From Planctomycetaceae bacterium (GTDB lineage Bacteria; Planctomycetota; Planctomycetia; Planctomycetales; Planctomycetaceae), in NCBI GenBank assembly GCA_018699955.1, contig JABISG010000002.1, positions 1-64,000 of the forward strand: 64,000 nt of DNA, in the 5' to 3' direction. Below are positions 37,601 through 47,766 of the stretch, piece by piece. The notes beneath the pieces are model-generated. The model did not search any database. It was not told where the DNA came from and was given only the letters and a program-made list of their open reading frames with translations. Made by a program: the position numbers and the translations under genes. The stretch's first letter is position 1. Every line of letters starts with the position of its first letter.

Positions 37601-40075
37601 ATGAGCGGTAAGATTTCAGCCTGCATTTGTCTCGCCGTGCTTCTATTCGGTTTCGCCGCAGAATCGAAGGAGCCGCAAATACCGAAGCCGGCAGCAGGTA
37701 CCGTCCGGGTTGCGGGAATTGTACTCAAGTGGCTGCGGACCGATAAGCAAGCCAACTATCGACGCGCGGAAGCGATGATTCGCGAAGCCGCGAAGAACGG
37801 CGCGCAAATCGTTTGTACTACCGAGTGTTTTCTCGACGGCTATGCGATTGCCGACAAATCGATTCCTCTCGAACAATACCGCGCACTGGGCGAGCCGATT
37901 CCCGATGGGCCGTATTTCAAACGGTTGAGCCGTTTGGCCGACGAACTCAACATTCACCTTGTCGCCGGCATGTTAGAGGCCGACGGTGAGAAACGATTCA
38001 ACACGGCCGTGATGATTGGCCCCGCGGGTCAGTTGATTGGACGTTATCGCAAGCAGCGGCTGGGACACGAAACGGTTCGCAACAGCGCCGGCAAGGTGTC
38101 GTCGGTCTTCAAAACAGATCGTGCGAAGATTGGGATGATGATTTGTGCCGATCGCCGGTATCCCAATCTTGTCGGCCGTTTTCGCGAGCGTGGTGCCGAC
38201 TTTCTCATTTGCCCATCCGGGGGCATGTTCGGACCGAAACGGAACGATCCCATCGTGCAGGCGCGCTCGAGAGAGAACCGCCGCTACATCGTCTTCGTGC
38301 ATCCGGCCGAGTTTCTGGTGACCGGCCCGGATGGTTCCATCGTGCGGCGAACCATTCTCGGCGAGAAGCTGCTGATCGCAACAAACGAAGTGGGGACGAC
38401 TGCAGACTCGAAACGCGTGTTCTATTTCGATCTGCCATTGGCCTCTGTGCGCCAAAAGGGGAGACGCGATCGCAAACAATTCGATTTTCTGTTGCGGGGT
38501 GGCACGGTGATTGACGGCACCGGCAACCCGCCTGCCCTCGCCGATGTCGGCATTCGTGACGGCCGCATCGTCGCCGTTGGCGATCTGACGAAGGCGACGG
38601 CAGACGAGGTGATTGATGTCAGCGGAAAGATTGTCTGCCCGGGTTTCATCGATCTGCACAGCCACGCCGACCGTGGCATTCTCAAGCACCGCGCCGCCGA
38701 GAATTACATCCGGCAAGGAGCAACGACGCTCGTCTGTGGCAATTGCGGCAGTTCACCGACGGATCTGAAAACGTTCTTCGAGAACGTGCGAGAGGCCGGA
38801 ATCGGACCGAACATCGCGCTGTTGGTCGGGCATGGCAGCATTCGCGAACAGGTCATGGGCCGTGTCAATCGCCCACCCACACCTGCAGAACTCGATGAAA
38901 TGAAGCAGCTCGTACGCACAGCCATGAAAGACGGAGCGATCGGCCTCTCGACCAGTCTGCGCTACGGGCCGGGAACCTACGCAACGACCGATGAGATCGT
39001 TCAACTGACGAAAGAAATTTCACCCTACGACGGGTTTTACGCAACCCACATGCGCGACGAAGGAACGCGCATCGTCGAAGCGTTGGAAGAGGCGCTCAAT
39101 ATCGGCAAGCAAGCCGGCGTCCCCGTACACATCTCGCATCACAAAATTTCTTCGGCATCGGTGTTCGGCCTGACTCGGCAGACGCTGGCCCGTATCGACG
39201 CAGTTCGCGCGGCTGGTCGGAACGTCACGCTCGATCAATATCCCTACGGAGCCGGCAGCGGCAGCATGAATCTGTATGTGCCGCAATGGTCGCTCTCCGG
39301 CGGCATGGGCGAATTCCGCAAACGGCTCAAAGAACCGAAGACAAAGGAGCGTATTCTGGCCGGCGTTGAGGATCTGTTGATACGAAAGGTTTATGAAGCC
39401 GACCAAAGTCCCGGCAGTTCAAACCACACGGCGAAAGCTTTGTCAAGAATCCGCGTCGCCCGGGCGACTCACGATGAAACACTGGAAGGCAAGACGTTGA
39501 CTCAGATTCTGAACCAGCGCAAGAAGCCGGTCACATTGTCGAACGGTTGCCAACTTCTTGTCGAATTGATTTCCAAAGGCACCGGCGGCATCAACCACAC
39601 ACTGGAAGAACGCCCCGGTGGGGACGTGGACCGCGTGATGCAGCACCCACAAACCTGCATTGCCTCCGATGGTAGCGTGTTCGAGTTCGGCAGCGGCAAT
39701 CCGCACCCGCGGTCATACGGCTGCTTCCCGCGCGTGCTGGGACATTACGTCCGCGAACGCAAACTACTCACGCTCGAACAAGCGATTCACAAGATGACCG
39801 TGCTGCCGGCAAATCGTCTTGGTTGGAAAAAGCGTGGCCGCATCGCAGTTGGCTGCTGGGCCGATGTGATTGTCTTCGATGCCGAGACGGTGACCGACCG
39901 TGCCACGTTCACGAAACCGCACCAGCATTCGATCGGAATCCATCACGTGTTCGTCGCCGGTCGCCGCGTCCTTGCTGCCGGAAAACTGACAGCCGAACGC
40001 TCCGGCCATCCGCTATCGTTGGGCGATCGCCCCTTCGCGGATCGGCGATTGTTGCCCGTCGAACAATCAAAATGA
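37601..40075 (+). CDS. Exported fusion of a nitrilase-type amidase and an N-acyl-D-amino-acid deacylase
   Basis: This 824-residue protein joins two enzymes. After a signal peptide (LAVLLFGFAAES), residues about 35-285 are a carbon-nitrogen hydrolase with Glu75 (TTECFLDGY), Lys151 (RYRKQRLGHE) and Cys182 (MICADRRYPN), the expected catalytic triad. Residues about 295-800 are an amidohydrolase of the D-aminoacylase type: FLLRGGTVIDGTG, the metal-binding HSHAD (His353, His355), the Cys-bearing CGNCGSS (Cys382), VHISHHK, and IASDGS with its Asp. The ATG at 37601 follows AAAGG, nine bases upstream; a GTG at 37592 is an alternative. Both parts hydrolyse amide bonds, so a two-step amide or D-amino-acid scavenging role is inferred. 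Neither substrate is known. Confidence 0.9.
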   Translation: MSGKISACICLAVLLFGFAAESKEPQIPKPAAGTVRVAGIVLKWLRTDKQANYRRAEAMIREAAKNGAQIVCTTECFLDGYAIADKSIPLEQYRALGEPIPDGPYFKRLSRLADELNIHLVAGMLEADGEKRFNTAVMIGPAGQLIGRYRKQRLGHETVRNSAGKVSSVFKTDRAKIGMMICADRRYPNLVGRFRERGADFLICPSGGMFGPKRNDPIVQARSRENRRYIVFVHPAEFLVTGPDGSIVRRTILGEKLLIATNEVGTTADSKRVFYFDLPLASVRQKGRRDRKQFDFLLRGGTVIDGTGNPPALADVGIRDGRIVAVGDLTKATADEVIDVSGKIVCPGFIDLHSHADRGILKHRAAENYIRQGATTLVCGNCGSSPTDLKTFFENVREAGIGPNIALLVGHGSIREQVMGRVNRPPTPAELDEMKQLVRTAMKDGAIGLSTSLRYGPGTYATTDEIVQLTKEISPYDGFYATHMRDEGTRIVEALEEALNIGKQAGVPVHISHHKISSASVFGLTRQTLARIDAVRAAGRNVTLDQYPYGAGSGSMNLYVPQWSLSGGMGEFRKRLKEPKTKERILAGVEDLLIRKVYEADQSPGSSNHTAKALSRIRVARATHDETLEGKTLTQILNQRKKPVTLSNGCQLLVELISKGTGGINHTLEERPGGDVDRVMQHPQTCIASDGSVFEFGSGNPHPRSYGCFPRVLGHYVRERKLLTLEQAIHKMTVLPANRLGWKKRGRIAVGCWADVIVFDAETVTDRATFTKPHQHSIGIHHVFVAGRRVLAAGKLTAERSGHPLSLGDRPFADRRLLPVEQSK

Positions 40076-40111
40076 ACGACGACGTGTCGTGCTCAGAATA
40101 CTCGACGGCGG

Positions 40112-42091
40112 TCAAGCTGCAGCCCGGGACGCTTCTTCGTCACACATCAACGGCAGGGTAAATCGGAAGGTCACCCCTTGCCCGGCATTCGATTCGACGA
40201 AGAACTTGCCACCGTAAAACTCCACAATCGATCGGCTGATTGCCAAGCCCATGCCCATGCCGTCCTTCTTCGTAGAATAAAAGGCTTCGAACACTTGCTC
40301 CGTTTCTTGATCGGAAAGCCCCGGTCCCAAATCGCTAACGGCGATCTCTGCAACACCAGGCCCGTATAGCCGGGCGGACACGACAACGTATTTTTGCTCG
40401 TCCGGGGTGTCCTTCATCGCATCGATAGAATTGCGAATCAAATTCACCAGGACCTGCTGAAGCTGAATCTCATCGACCCTCACTGAAAGCTGGGTGCCGT
40501 GGCAATTCAAATCCAGTGTCACTTCCGATTGACGAACGTCCGGCTCGACCATGCGGGCCACATCGCCGATAAGCGAGTTCAGATCGACCGGCACGTCCTC
40601 GGATTTCGATTTCTTCACAAACTGTCGCAGCCGCCGCACAATATCGCCCGCTCGAATCGATTGTTCTTCTATTTTGTCCAACGAATCGATCAACTCGGGA
40701 GGGCAGGCGGTGAATTGCTCGGCTGACCACCTGGCCGTGTAACTATAGGTGGCAATTGCCGCCAGCGGTTGATTCAGTTCGTGCGCGATACCCGTGGCCA
40801 TCTCGCCCATCGTACTCATCCGCGCCACATGCGCCAGCGTATCGCGATTCTCGCGCGACTCATCCTCTAACTGTTTGCGGTGAGAAATATCGCGTATCGT
40901 GTTGGTCACAACAATTCCATTATCGGTTTCGGTCGCGCTCAGGCTGATCTCGACAGGAAACTCACTGCCATCCTTTCGCACGCCCAACAGCAGGGACTGG
41001 AGGGACATCGGGCGAGCCACTGGATGCCGAAAGTATTCTTGCCGATGTGTCCGATGCGCCTCGTGGAACCGAGTGGGAATCAAGAACTCGACTTCCTGCC
41101 CGAGCATTTCCTCACGTGAATAACCAAACGTCCCCTCCGCCTGTGTGTTGACGACGATTATCATACCTCGTTGATCGACGATCACCATCGCGTCGGGCGC
41201 TGCCTCAATCAATCCCCGGAACCGCCGCTCACTGTCGCGCAGCGCAGTGTCCCTGGTACCAATCCGACCGGCCATGGCGTCGATTCCCGTCGCCACTGTG
41301 GCGATCTCGTCGCTGCCGGTGATCCCACTGCGCCATTCATAATTTCCGCCGGCAAGTTCTTCCGCGCCCCGTTCCAGCACTTTCAACCGCGACACCGCTG
41401 TCCGCACCAGCATGGCGTAAACGAGAACAAACGCGCCGAAGTACCCTCCCAGATCAACCAACATGCCTTGCCAAAAGGCGGCCCATGCCTGCTGATGTGC
41501 TGTCTTTGACGGAATCTTGATGCTCATCACGCCGCGCAAATCGCCCAGTTCATATCCGTAGCTCGAGTCGTAACGAGCCGCAATGCCGGCCGGCGCATCA
41601 GGCTGCTTGCCGTGACATTTCAGGCAATAGTCCTCGATCCAGATCGGCTGCGTATAGTGATAAAACTCGCCGTTGTTTTCGGCATCGACCAGGACAAATC
41701 GTTCTTTGACATCGGGATTCTCGCGATAGAAGTTCATCGCAGCCAGTTCTGTCTCGTCGGCAGCATTGTCCGGATTGCGGGCCCGGTCCGACACGTTATT
41801 AAATACCAGCCCGCTGCCGGTCCATTGCGGAAAATCCTTGGAGATTCGGCTCAACGCGTGCGCCGGTAAGAACCCGACGGTTGTGTCATTGACCGGCAAT
41901 CCACTTTTGATGAATTGTTGATGATACACCCGCCGAGTCGCCATCAAAACGGCGCGAATGTTGTGCGCCTCTCGCTCCACATTCGAGCGGGCATTAGCAA
42001 CTGCCGTCTGGTAGGTAAACAAGCTGTGTGCCGCGAACACAACGAGGAACAGTGGCACCAACGCGACGATAATCTTCGTTTGCAGTTTCAT
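40112..42091 (-). CDS. Membrane sensor histidine kinase with haem-type Tll0287-like sensor and PAS domain
   Basis: This 659-residue kinase begins with a transmembrane helix (residues about 7-25) and a periplasmic domain resembling Tll0287/DUF3365 proteins, with a CLKCH haem motif at residues 156-160. A second transmembrane segment and a HAMP-like region follow, then a PAS domain (RGLIEAAPDAMVIVDQRG, ending IRDISHRKQLED), HisKA with MATGIAHELNQPLAA (the His of GIAHELNQ) and HATPase_c with NLIRNSIDAM, DLGPGLS and GMGMGLAISRSIVE. ATG 42091 begins the first helix; a start at 42154 is possible. No response regulator gene is adjacent, so the partner is elsewhere. Redox or gas sensing by haem is a sound inference from the motif. 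Confidence 0.9.
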   Translation of the reverse strand: MKLQTKIIVALVPLFLVVFAAHSLFTYQTAVANARSNVEREAHNIRAVLMATRRVYHQQFIKSGLPVNDTTVGFLPAHALSRISKDFPQWTGSGLVFNNVSDRARNPDNAADETELAAMNFYRENPDVKERFVLVDAENNGEFYHYTQPIWIEDYCLKCHGKQPDAPAGIAARYDSSYGYELGDLRGVMSIKIPSKTAHQQAWAAFWQGMLVDLGGYFGAFVLVYAMLVRTAVSRLKVLERGAEELAGGNYEWRSGITGSDEIATVATGIDAMAGRIGTRDTALRDSERRFRGLIEAAPDAMVIVDQRGMIIVVNTQAEGTFGYSREEMLGQEVEFLIPTRFHEAHRTHRQEYFRHPVARPMSLQSLLLGVRKDGSEFPVEISLSATETDNGIVVTNTIRDISHRKQLEDESRENRDTLAHVARMSTMGEMATGIAHELNQPLAAIATYSYTARWSAEQFTACPPELIDSLDKIEEQSIRAGDIVRRLRQFVKKSKSEDVPVDLNSLIGDVARMVEPDVRQSEVTLDLNCHGTQLSVRVDEIQLQQVLVNLIRNSIDAMKDTPDEQKYVVVSARLYGPGVAEIAVSDLGPGLSDQETEQVFEAFYSTKKDGMGMGLAISRSIVEFYGGKFFVESNAGQGVTFRFTLPLMCDEEASRAAA

Positions 42092-42393
42092 TGATTGAGA
42101 AAATCCCTTAGCCGGGAGGCCAATCTGTGCGGCAATTCTCGGGGATGTTCGCAAGAAACAGAAAAAACAGCAATATCAGCTTGTCTGCCGCCAAAAATCT
42201 CGTCGAGTATTCAAGCCGCACGGGCGTTGTTGTTGGAGCGATCCAGTCACAAACGAGATGATCTGTCGGAGCCGTCGCTGTGGCGGACCCGTCTGTTCGT
42301 GTATGATGAAGAGACGGAACTCTTGATGACGAACCGACAGGTTTCGGCCGGATTCACCCTCCGACCAACAATTCAGAACTGGCGAACAACGAC
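42092..42393. other. Gap between divergent genes, no gene seen
   Basis: These 302 bases lie between the histidine kinase and the DUF1501 gene, which point away from each other, so promoters in both directions must be here. I see a -10-like TATGAT at 42302-42307, but no convincing -35 box 16-18 bases before it. No RNA gene or clear hairpin is seen. Confidence 0.5.
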
Positions 42394-43842
42394 ATGATGC
42401 AATTCAGCCGTCGAGAGATGCTGGGGCTTTCCGGTTTTGGACTGGGGCAGCTCGCTGTTGCCGACCTGATTGGCGGGGCGGGATTGCTCGGTGCAGATAC
42501 GGCTGAACAGTCGGGCGTGCCAATTTATGGCGATCTTCGGGCCCGCAAGACACATTTTCCGGCCAAAGCCAAAGCAGTGATCCAACTGATTCAGAATGGC
42601 GGTCCTAGCCAGATGGACCTGTTCGATCCGAAGCCGTTGCTGAAGCGGATGGCTGGGAAGCCACATCCCGATGGCGTCGAAATTCATCAGCCAAATAACA
42701 CCAACAGCCTGCTGCCTTCGCCACTGAAATTCCGGAAATACGGCGAGTGCGGTATGGACGTTTCTGAAGCGTTACCCCACGCGAGTTCCATCGTCGATGA
42801 CCTGTGCTTTGTGCGTTCGATGCACACCGAGCACAACAATCATCTCGAAGGTCTCAACATGCTGCTGACCTGCAAGATTTTTCCCGGCAGACCGGTAATG
42901 GGGTCCTGGATCAGCTATGCATTGGGAACCGAGAATCAAAACTTGCCGGCGTACGTCGTCCTCCGCGACCCGGACGGCTACACGGTTGGCGGGAAGCAAC
43001 TCTGGGCCAATGCCTATCTGCCCGCGTTGTATCAGGGGGTTGAGTTCAGCACACGTGGAGCGCCAATCCACCACTTGAATCCGCCGACTCCTCTCCCATC
43101 GGGCGCTCAGCGTGCCAATCTCGACTTCCTGCAGAAGCTGAATGCTAGACACCTCCGTGATCGTCCCGGCGAATCGGAGTTGGAAGCGCGGATCGAGAAC
43201 TTCGAACTGGCAGCGCGAATGCAATTGGAAGCGCCCAAGGCACTCAATCTTTCTGAAGAAACGAAAGCGACGCAAAACCTTTACGGACTCGACAATCCGG
43301 CCACTGCAAAATATGGCACGCGTTGTTTGATGGCTCGCCGACTGGTCGAATCGGGCGTGCGATTCGTGCAAGTCACCACAAGTCCGGGACAACCTTGGGA
43401 TCATCACAGCAATATCCGAGGTGGAATGTCGAAGATTGCCACGCAGACGGATCAGGGAGCCGCAGCCTTGGTCAAAGACCTCAAAAAACGCGGCCTGCTC
43501 GATAGCACAATTGTTATGTGGGCTGGCGAGTTCGGTCGATTGCCGACGACACAAAACGGAACCGGCCGCGATCACAACCGCAACGCGTTCACCATGTGGT
43601 TCGCCGGCGGCGGCTTCAAGCCGGGATTGATTTACGGCGAGACCGACGAATTCGGCTACAAAAGCATCATCAATCGCGTCAGCGTCCCCGACATGATTGC
43701 TTCGGTGTGCCATCAGATGGGCCTCGACCATCGGCGAGTTCAGTTCCCGCAAGGCGGGCGACTTGAAACTCCGTCCAATGTCACCGTCAGCGGCGCAAAA
43801 GTCGTCGGCGACTTATTGGACAATTCGGTTTTTGGTTCCTAA
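42394..43842 (+). CDS. DUF1501 family exported protein
   Basis: This 482-residue protein has a short Tat-like signal (FSRREMLGLSGFGLGQLAV). The DUF1501 features are clear: AVIQLIQNGGPSQMDLFDPKP near residue 64, SGARVR-like VESGVRFVQVTTSPGQPWDHH, WAGEFGRLPTTQNGTGRDHNR near residue 375, and FAGGGFKPGLIYGETDEFG. The family is structurally related to sulfatases, but without the formylglycine motif. It is followed after 9 bp by the DUF1549/DUF1553 gene, the inverse order of the pair at 1264. Two adjacent ATG codons start the frame. Confidence 0.92.
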   Translation: MMQFSRREMLGLSGFGLGQLAVADLIGGAGLLGADTAEQSGVPIYGDLRARKTHFPAKAKAVIQLIQNGGPSQMDLFDPKPLLKRMAGKPHPDGVEIHQPNNTNSLLPSPLKFRKYGECGMDVSEALPHASSIVDDLCFVRSMHTEHNNHLEGLNMLLTCKIFPGRPVMGSWISYALGTENQNLPAYVVLRDPDGYTVGGKQLWANAYLPALYQGVEFSTRGAPIHHLNPPTPLPSGAQRANLDFLQKLNARHLRDRPGESELEARIENFELAARMQLEAPKALNLSEETKATQNLYGLDNPATAKYGTRCLMARRLVESGVRFVQVTTSPGQPWDHHSNIRGGMSKIATQTDQGAAALVKDLKKRGLLDSTIVMWAGEFGRLPTTQNGTGRDHNRNAFTMWFAGGGFKPGLIYGETDEFGYKSIINRVSVPDMIASVCHQMGLDHRRVQFPQGGRLETPSNVTVSGAKVVGDLLDNSVFGS

Positions 43843-43851
43843 CGAAACAGA

Positions 43852-46812
43852 ATGACGAAAAACCCAATGACGAAATCCTTAATATTCGTTTTCACCACGA
43901 TCATATTCGCATTTGCAGCGGTCGGTTCAGCAGCTGCTGCCGAGAAACCCGTCTTCGAAAAAGACGTGCTGCCGATCTTTACGCGATACTGCTTCAACTG
44001 CCACGGAAAGAGTTCCCCGCAGTTGGGACTCGACCTGCGCACCGCCCGCCTGGCGATGCGCGGCAGCCAGAACGGGGCGGTCGTGGTCGCTGGTTCTTTG
44101 GAGAAGAGTCTGTTGTGGCAGAAGCTTTCGAAACGCGAAATGCCGCCTGCACAATTCAAGTTCAAGCTGTCGGATACAGAGTTGAAAACGATTCGCCTTT
44201 GGATCGAAACCGGCGCAACCTACGGCAAGGCAGCCAAGTTACCCGCCGACGTCCAACAACAATTCACACGATTCGAGAAGGAGATCCGCCCAATTCTTGT
44301 CGAGCGCTGTGTCGCATGTCACGGAGAGGACGATCCCGAATCCGAGTTGGACTTGCGCAGTCTGGAGTCGCTCGTTCGCGGTAGCAAAAGCGGCCCGGTG
44401 ATCGTCGAAGGATTTTCGGAAAAGAGCGTTTTGATTCGGAAAGTTGTCAGCAAAGCGATGCCGCCACCCGACTCGGACGAAGCGCTGAGCAAAGCCGAAA
44501 TCGAGAAGATCACCCGTTGGATCGACAAGGGGCGATTTGTCGATTTCGTCGATGTGAAACCGCGCAACAAACAGCCCGAGGATTCTTCAGAGACATCGAC
44601 AATTACCGACGAACAGCGTGGATTTTGGGCATTTCAGAAACCGGTCGCCCTCACCCCGCCCAATGTCAAAGCCAGTCACAGGGTCCGCACGCCGATTGAT
44701 CGCTTTGTTCTGTCGAAGCTGGAATCACGCGGCCTGACGTTCTCACCCGATGCATCGAAACGCACGCTGCTGCGGCGGGCCTATTTCGATTTGACCGGTC
44801 TGCCGCCAACTCCCGCACAGACGCGTGAATTCATGAATGACGACCGGGCGGACGCTTACGAACGACTCATCGACCAACTGCTCGCCTCGCCGCGCTATGG
44901 CGAGCGCTGGGGCCGACATTGGCTCGATGCGGTCGGCTATGTTGACACGTCGGGTAAAGACTTCAACCCCACAACGGCCACATTATCCGACGGCTATTGG
45001 CGATACCGCGACTACGTGATTAACGCCACGAATAAAGATACGCCGTGGGACCGGTTTCTCATCGAGCAGATTGCGGGCGACGAATTGGTCGATTGGCGAA
45101 ACGCAAAAAAGTACACGCCCGAGACCCTCGAACTTCTTACGGCAACCGGCTTTCTGCGAAATGTCCTCGATGCAACCAACGAGGACATTTCGAACCTGCC
45201 TTTCGACCGTTACGAAGCCTTGTTCATGCTGATGGAACGAGTCTCGTCGAGTACGATGGGGATGACGTTGAACTGTGCACGCTGCCACAGTCATAAGTTC
45301 GATCCGATCTCACAAACCGACTACTACAGTTTTCTGTCGGTGTTTACATCGGCGTACAACCCCAGCAAATGGTTGCCGCCCAAACAGCGGCATCTTTTCC
45401 ACGTTTCGGAGACCGAGCAGGCCGAGATCAAACAGAAGAGGGCTGCGATCACCGCGGCCATTACCAAACTGCAGCAACAAGTGGCGACGGTCGAAAAGCC
45501 TTACCGAGATCGTCTTCGTGCCGAAAAACTGAAGCAGGTCCCCGAATCGGTCCGCGCGGCTGTGAAAGCCGCCATTGAAACGGCTGCGAAGAAACGCAAT
45601 GCGGCCCAGAAGAAACTTGCGAGCCAGTACGAAAAGAAACTCGCGGTGACAGCAGCCGAAGTCGATGCGGCCCTGAGCGATGCCGGCCAAACGGCTCAAA
45701 AACAATTGCTCGCGAAAGTTCAAACCGAAAAGCAACGTCTGGCCACACTCCGCATCGACAAAGTGCAGGCTCTGTGGGATGTCGGCGAGGTCCCCACGAT
45801 CCGCCTGCTACACCGTGGCGATGTCGATTTCGCCGGTCCAAAAGTAAGCCCCGGGTTTCTCTCGATCCTGAGTCCACCGGGGAAGTCCGCAGCGATTCCC
45901 TCAACGTCAGCAGTGGGAGAAACGACGGGGCTGCGACTGGCATTCGCTCAATGGCTGACACGTCCCGATCATCCTTTAACCGCACGGGTGATCGTCAATC
46001 GGTTGTGGCAGCATCACTTTGGGAAAGGCATCGTTGCGACTCCGGGCAATTTCGGAGCGACCGGTTCGCAACCGACACATCCGGAGTTGCTGGATTGGCT
46101 GGCCGTGGAATTCATGCGGCAGGGTTGGAGCGCCAAAAAAATCCACAAGATGATGATGACTTCGACGGTCTACCGGCAGACTTCGGAGAGGGTGAAAAGG
46201 GGAGATGAGGGGAAGGGGAGCGATATCGACGCAGATAACCATCTTCTGTGGCGAATGAATCTGCGGCGGCTCGATGCCGAATCGCTGCGTGATTCGGTGA
46301 TTGCCGTGAGTGGCCGGGCGAATTATTCGATGGGTGGACCGCCCGTCATGATGAAAGCAATGCCCAGTGGTTTGCAGACCGTCGTCGCAGATGAGCGCCG
46401 CAGTATTTATCTGGTGGCTCGCAGGACGAATCCCCTGACATTTCTACGTGTGTTTGATTTTCCCGTCATCGACGTGAATTGCACGCGCCGGTCGGCTTCG
46501 GCGACTCCGCTGCAATCGTTAACGATGATCAACAGCAAGTTCCTCACCGATAGCGCAAGTCGCCTTGCAGTCCAGATTGAAGCGAGCGTCAAGAACGACG
46601 CTGCGCCGACGAAGAAGATCAAAGCAGCATACCGGCTCGCGCTTTCGCGGGATCCGTCAGAAACGGAGATCAAGGCGGCGGGAGAATACTTGCAGCATTT
46701 GCAACAACTCTACGAGGCGTCGAAAATCGTGCCGGCAGATGCGGCGAAGCGTTCATTCGAAAACTTCGTCCATATGCTGCTGTGCTCGAACGAGTTTCTT
46801 TATATCGACTAG
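43852..46812 (+). CDS. Exported protein with two cytochrome-like PSCyt1 motifs, DUF1549 and DUF1553
   Basis: This 986-residue protein has a signal peptide (ending SAAAAEK) and two planctomycete cytochrome-like domains: CFNCHG near residue 47 and CVACHG near residue 160, each followed by a DLR-segment and a repeated SLVRGS/IVEGFSEKS pattern. DUF1549 follows with RRAYFDLTGLPPTPAQ and CARCHSHKFDPIS, another CxxCH. A long Ala/Lys/Glu-rich helix (about residues 520-620) is inserted before DUF1553, which carries TARVIVNRLWQHHFGKGIV and MINSKFLTDSASRLA. It is co-transcribed with the DUF1501 gene upstream (9 bp). Three CxxCH motifs raise the possibility of electron transfer, which is unproven for the family. 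Confidence 0.92.
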   Translation: MTKNPMTKSLIFVFTTIIFAFAAVGSAAAAEKPVFEKDVLPIFTRYCFNCHGKSSPQLGLDLRTARLAMRGSQNGAVVVAGSLEKSLLWQKLSKREMPPAQFKFKLSDTELKTIRLWIETGATYGKAAKLPADVQQQFTRFEKEIRPILVERCVACHGEDDPESELDLRSLESLVRGSKSGPVIVEGFSEKSVLIRKVVSKAMPPPDSDEALSKAEIEKITRWIDKGRFVDFVDVKPRNKQPEDSSETSTITDEQRGFWAFQKPVALTPPNVKASHRVRTPIDRFVLSKLESRGLTFSPDASKRTLLRRAYFDLTGLPPTPAQTREFMNDDRADAYERLIDQLLASPRYGERWGRHWLDAVGYVDTSGKDFNPTTATLSDGYWRYRDYVINATNKDTPWDRFLIEQIAGDELVDWRNAKKYTPETLELLTATGFLRNVLDATNEDISNLPFDRYEALFMLMERVSSSTMGMTLNCARCHSHKFDPISQTDYYSFLSVFTSAYNPSKWLPPKQRHLFHVSETEQAEIKQKRAAITAAITKLQQQVATVEKPYRDRLRAEKLKQVPESVRAAVKAAIETAAKKRNAAQKKLASQYEKKLAVTAAEVDAALSDAGQTAQKQLLAKVQTEKQRLATLRIDKVQALWDVGEVPTIRLLHRGDVDFAGPKVSPGFLSILSPPGKSAAIPSTSAVGETTGLRLAFAQWLTRPDHPLTARVIVNRLWQHHFGKGIVATPGNFGATGSQPTHPELLDWLAVEFMRQGWSAKKIHKMMMTSTVYRQTSERVKRGDEGKGSDIDADNHLLWRMNLRRLDAESLRDSVIAVSGRANYSMGGPPVMMKAMPSGLQTVVADERRSIYLVARRTNPLTFLRVFDFPVIDVNCTRRSASATPLQSLTMINSKFLTDSASRLAVQIEASVKNDAAPTKKIKAAYRLALSRDPSETEIKAAGEYLQHLQQLYEASKIVPADAAKRSFENFVHMLLCSNEFLYID

Positions 46813-46836
46813 AAGTCGAAACTCGATTTCAGCACC

Positions 46837-47754
46837 TCAGAATTCGCTGACGATTTCACCGCCGGCGCGTGTGCTGAGCGACCGGTAGATTGTCATACTG
46901 ATGTTCTCTGACAGGAACTTGACGGCGCCGTCGCCGAACAGCATGTGCGCTCCTCCGGTGTGAAAGCTGCCGGCGGCTTCCTGGTCGCCGCCGTTAATCG
47001 GATCGTTCATTTCGGTTCCGATCAACGACTCGGAAAGATCCGACGGCGGATTGCTGTCACCGTTGTAAGCGAAGTTGTACCAACGGTCTCCGCCGGGCAT
47101 GCTTGACGACAACCGCGTTTGTACTTCCATGACGAGCATCGTCGATGACACACCATCAACAATGTCTCTTATGCGAACCGAGCTGTTGATGAAGAAAATT
47201 CCGTTCGCCCGAATGCAACCGGGATTGGTCCCCTTGCAGTTATTAAAAACGCTGGTGCCGATGTTGCCATTGTAATTGCTTGGTTGGTTACTGTGCTGAC
47301 CGCCGAATTGGTGGTCACCGCCCGGCTGTGATGGACACTGAAAGACCGAGAGGACAGTGTCGCGACTTGCTCGTCTTTGTTCGGGGCTGGCGTAATTGCC
47401 GCTGTCGTTTCCCATTCGGTTCTGCACGCTGCTGTAGAGATTTGCCTGATCCAATTGTGGCAGAATCTTCGAGTGCCAGGTCCAGCCGTATCCCCATAAC
47501 TGCGTGCCGTCAAATCGTGCGACGTTGCCGGCGGGGAACGAGCCGAACGTGTCGTGATAGTTGTGCAGCGCCAGGCCGATCTGTTTCAGATTATTCCTGC
47601 AAGAGCTGCGACGCGCCGCCTCGCGCGCCTGCTGCACCGCCGGCAAGAGTAGTGCGATGAGAATTGCGATAATGGCAATCACCACCAGCAATTCGATCAG
47701 CGTAAAACCGGTGCATCGTAGACTCGGCTGTGAACGCGCCGCTCTCCGATTCAA
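46837..47754 (-). CDS. DUF1559 pseudopilin-like protein
   Basis: This 305-residue protein begins with a type IV prepilin-like signal: a short basic leader, then [22 protein letters not shown], with cleavage after Gly. This is followed by [20 protein letters not shown] and the long C-terminal DUF1559 region, which ends [22 protein letters not shown]. Planctomycetes have dozens of such proteins. I placed the start at a TTG (47754) because a GGGAGA Shine-Dalgarno lies six bases upstream, giving a leader of usual length; an ATG at 47796 would add 14 residues. Pilus or secretion-system function is inferred only from the prepilin signal. The downstream gene faces it from the other strand. Confidence 0.88.
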   Translation of the reverse strand: MNRRAARSQPSLRCTGFTLIELLVVIAIIAILIALLLPAVQQAREAARRSSCRNNLKQIGLALHNYHDTFGSFPAGNVARFDGTQLWGYGWTWHSKILPQLDQANLYSSVQNRMGNDSGNYASPEQRRASRDTVLSVFQCPSQPGGDHQFGGQHSNQPSNYNGNIGTSVFNNCKGTNPGCIRANGIFFINSSVRIRDIVDGVSSTMLVMEVQTRLSSSMPGGDRWYNFAYNGDSNPPSDLSESLIGTEMNDPINGGDQEAAGSFHTGGAHMLFGDGAVKFLSENISMTIYRSLSTRAGGEIVSEF

Positions 47755-47760
47755 GATGTC

Positions 47761-47766
47761 TCTCCC
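47761..47766 (-). promoter_or_regulatory. Ribosome-binding site selecting a TTG start
   Basis: On the minus strand GGGAGA lies six bases before TTG 47754, the only good Shine-Dalgarno in the region of the DUF1559 gene start. Confidence 0.55.
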
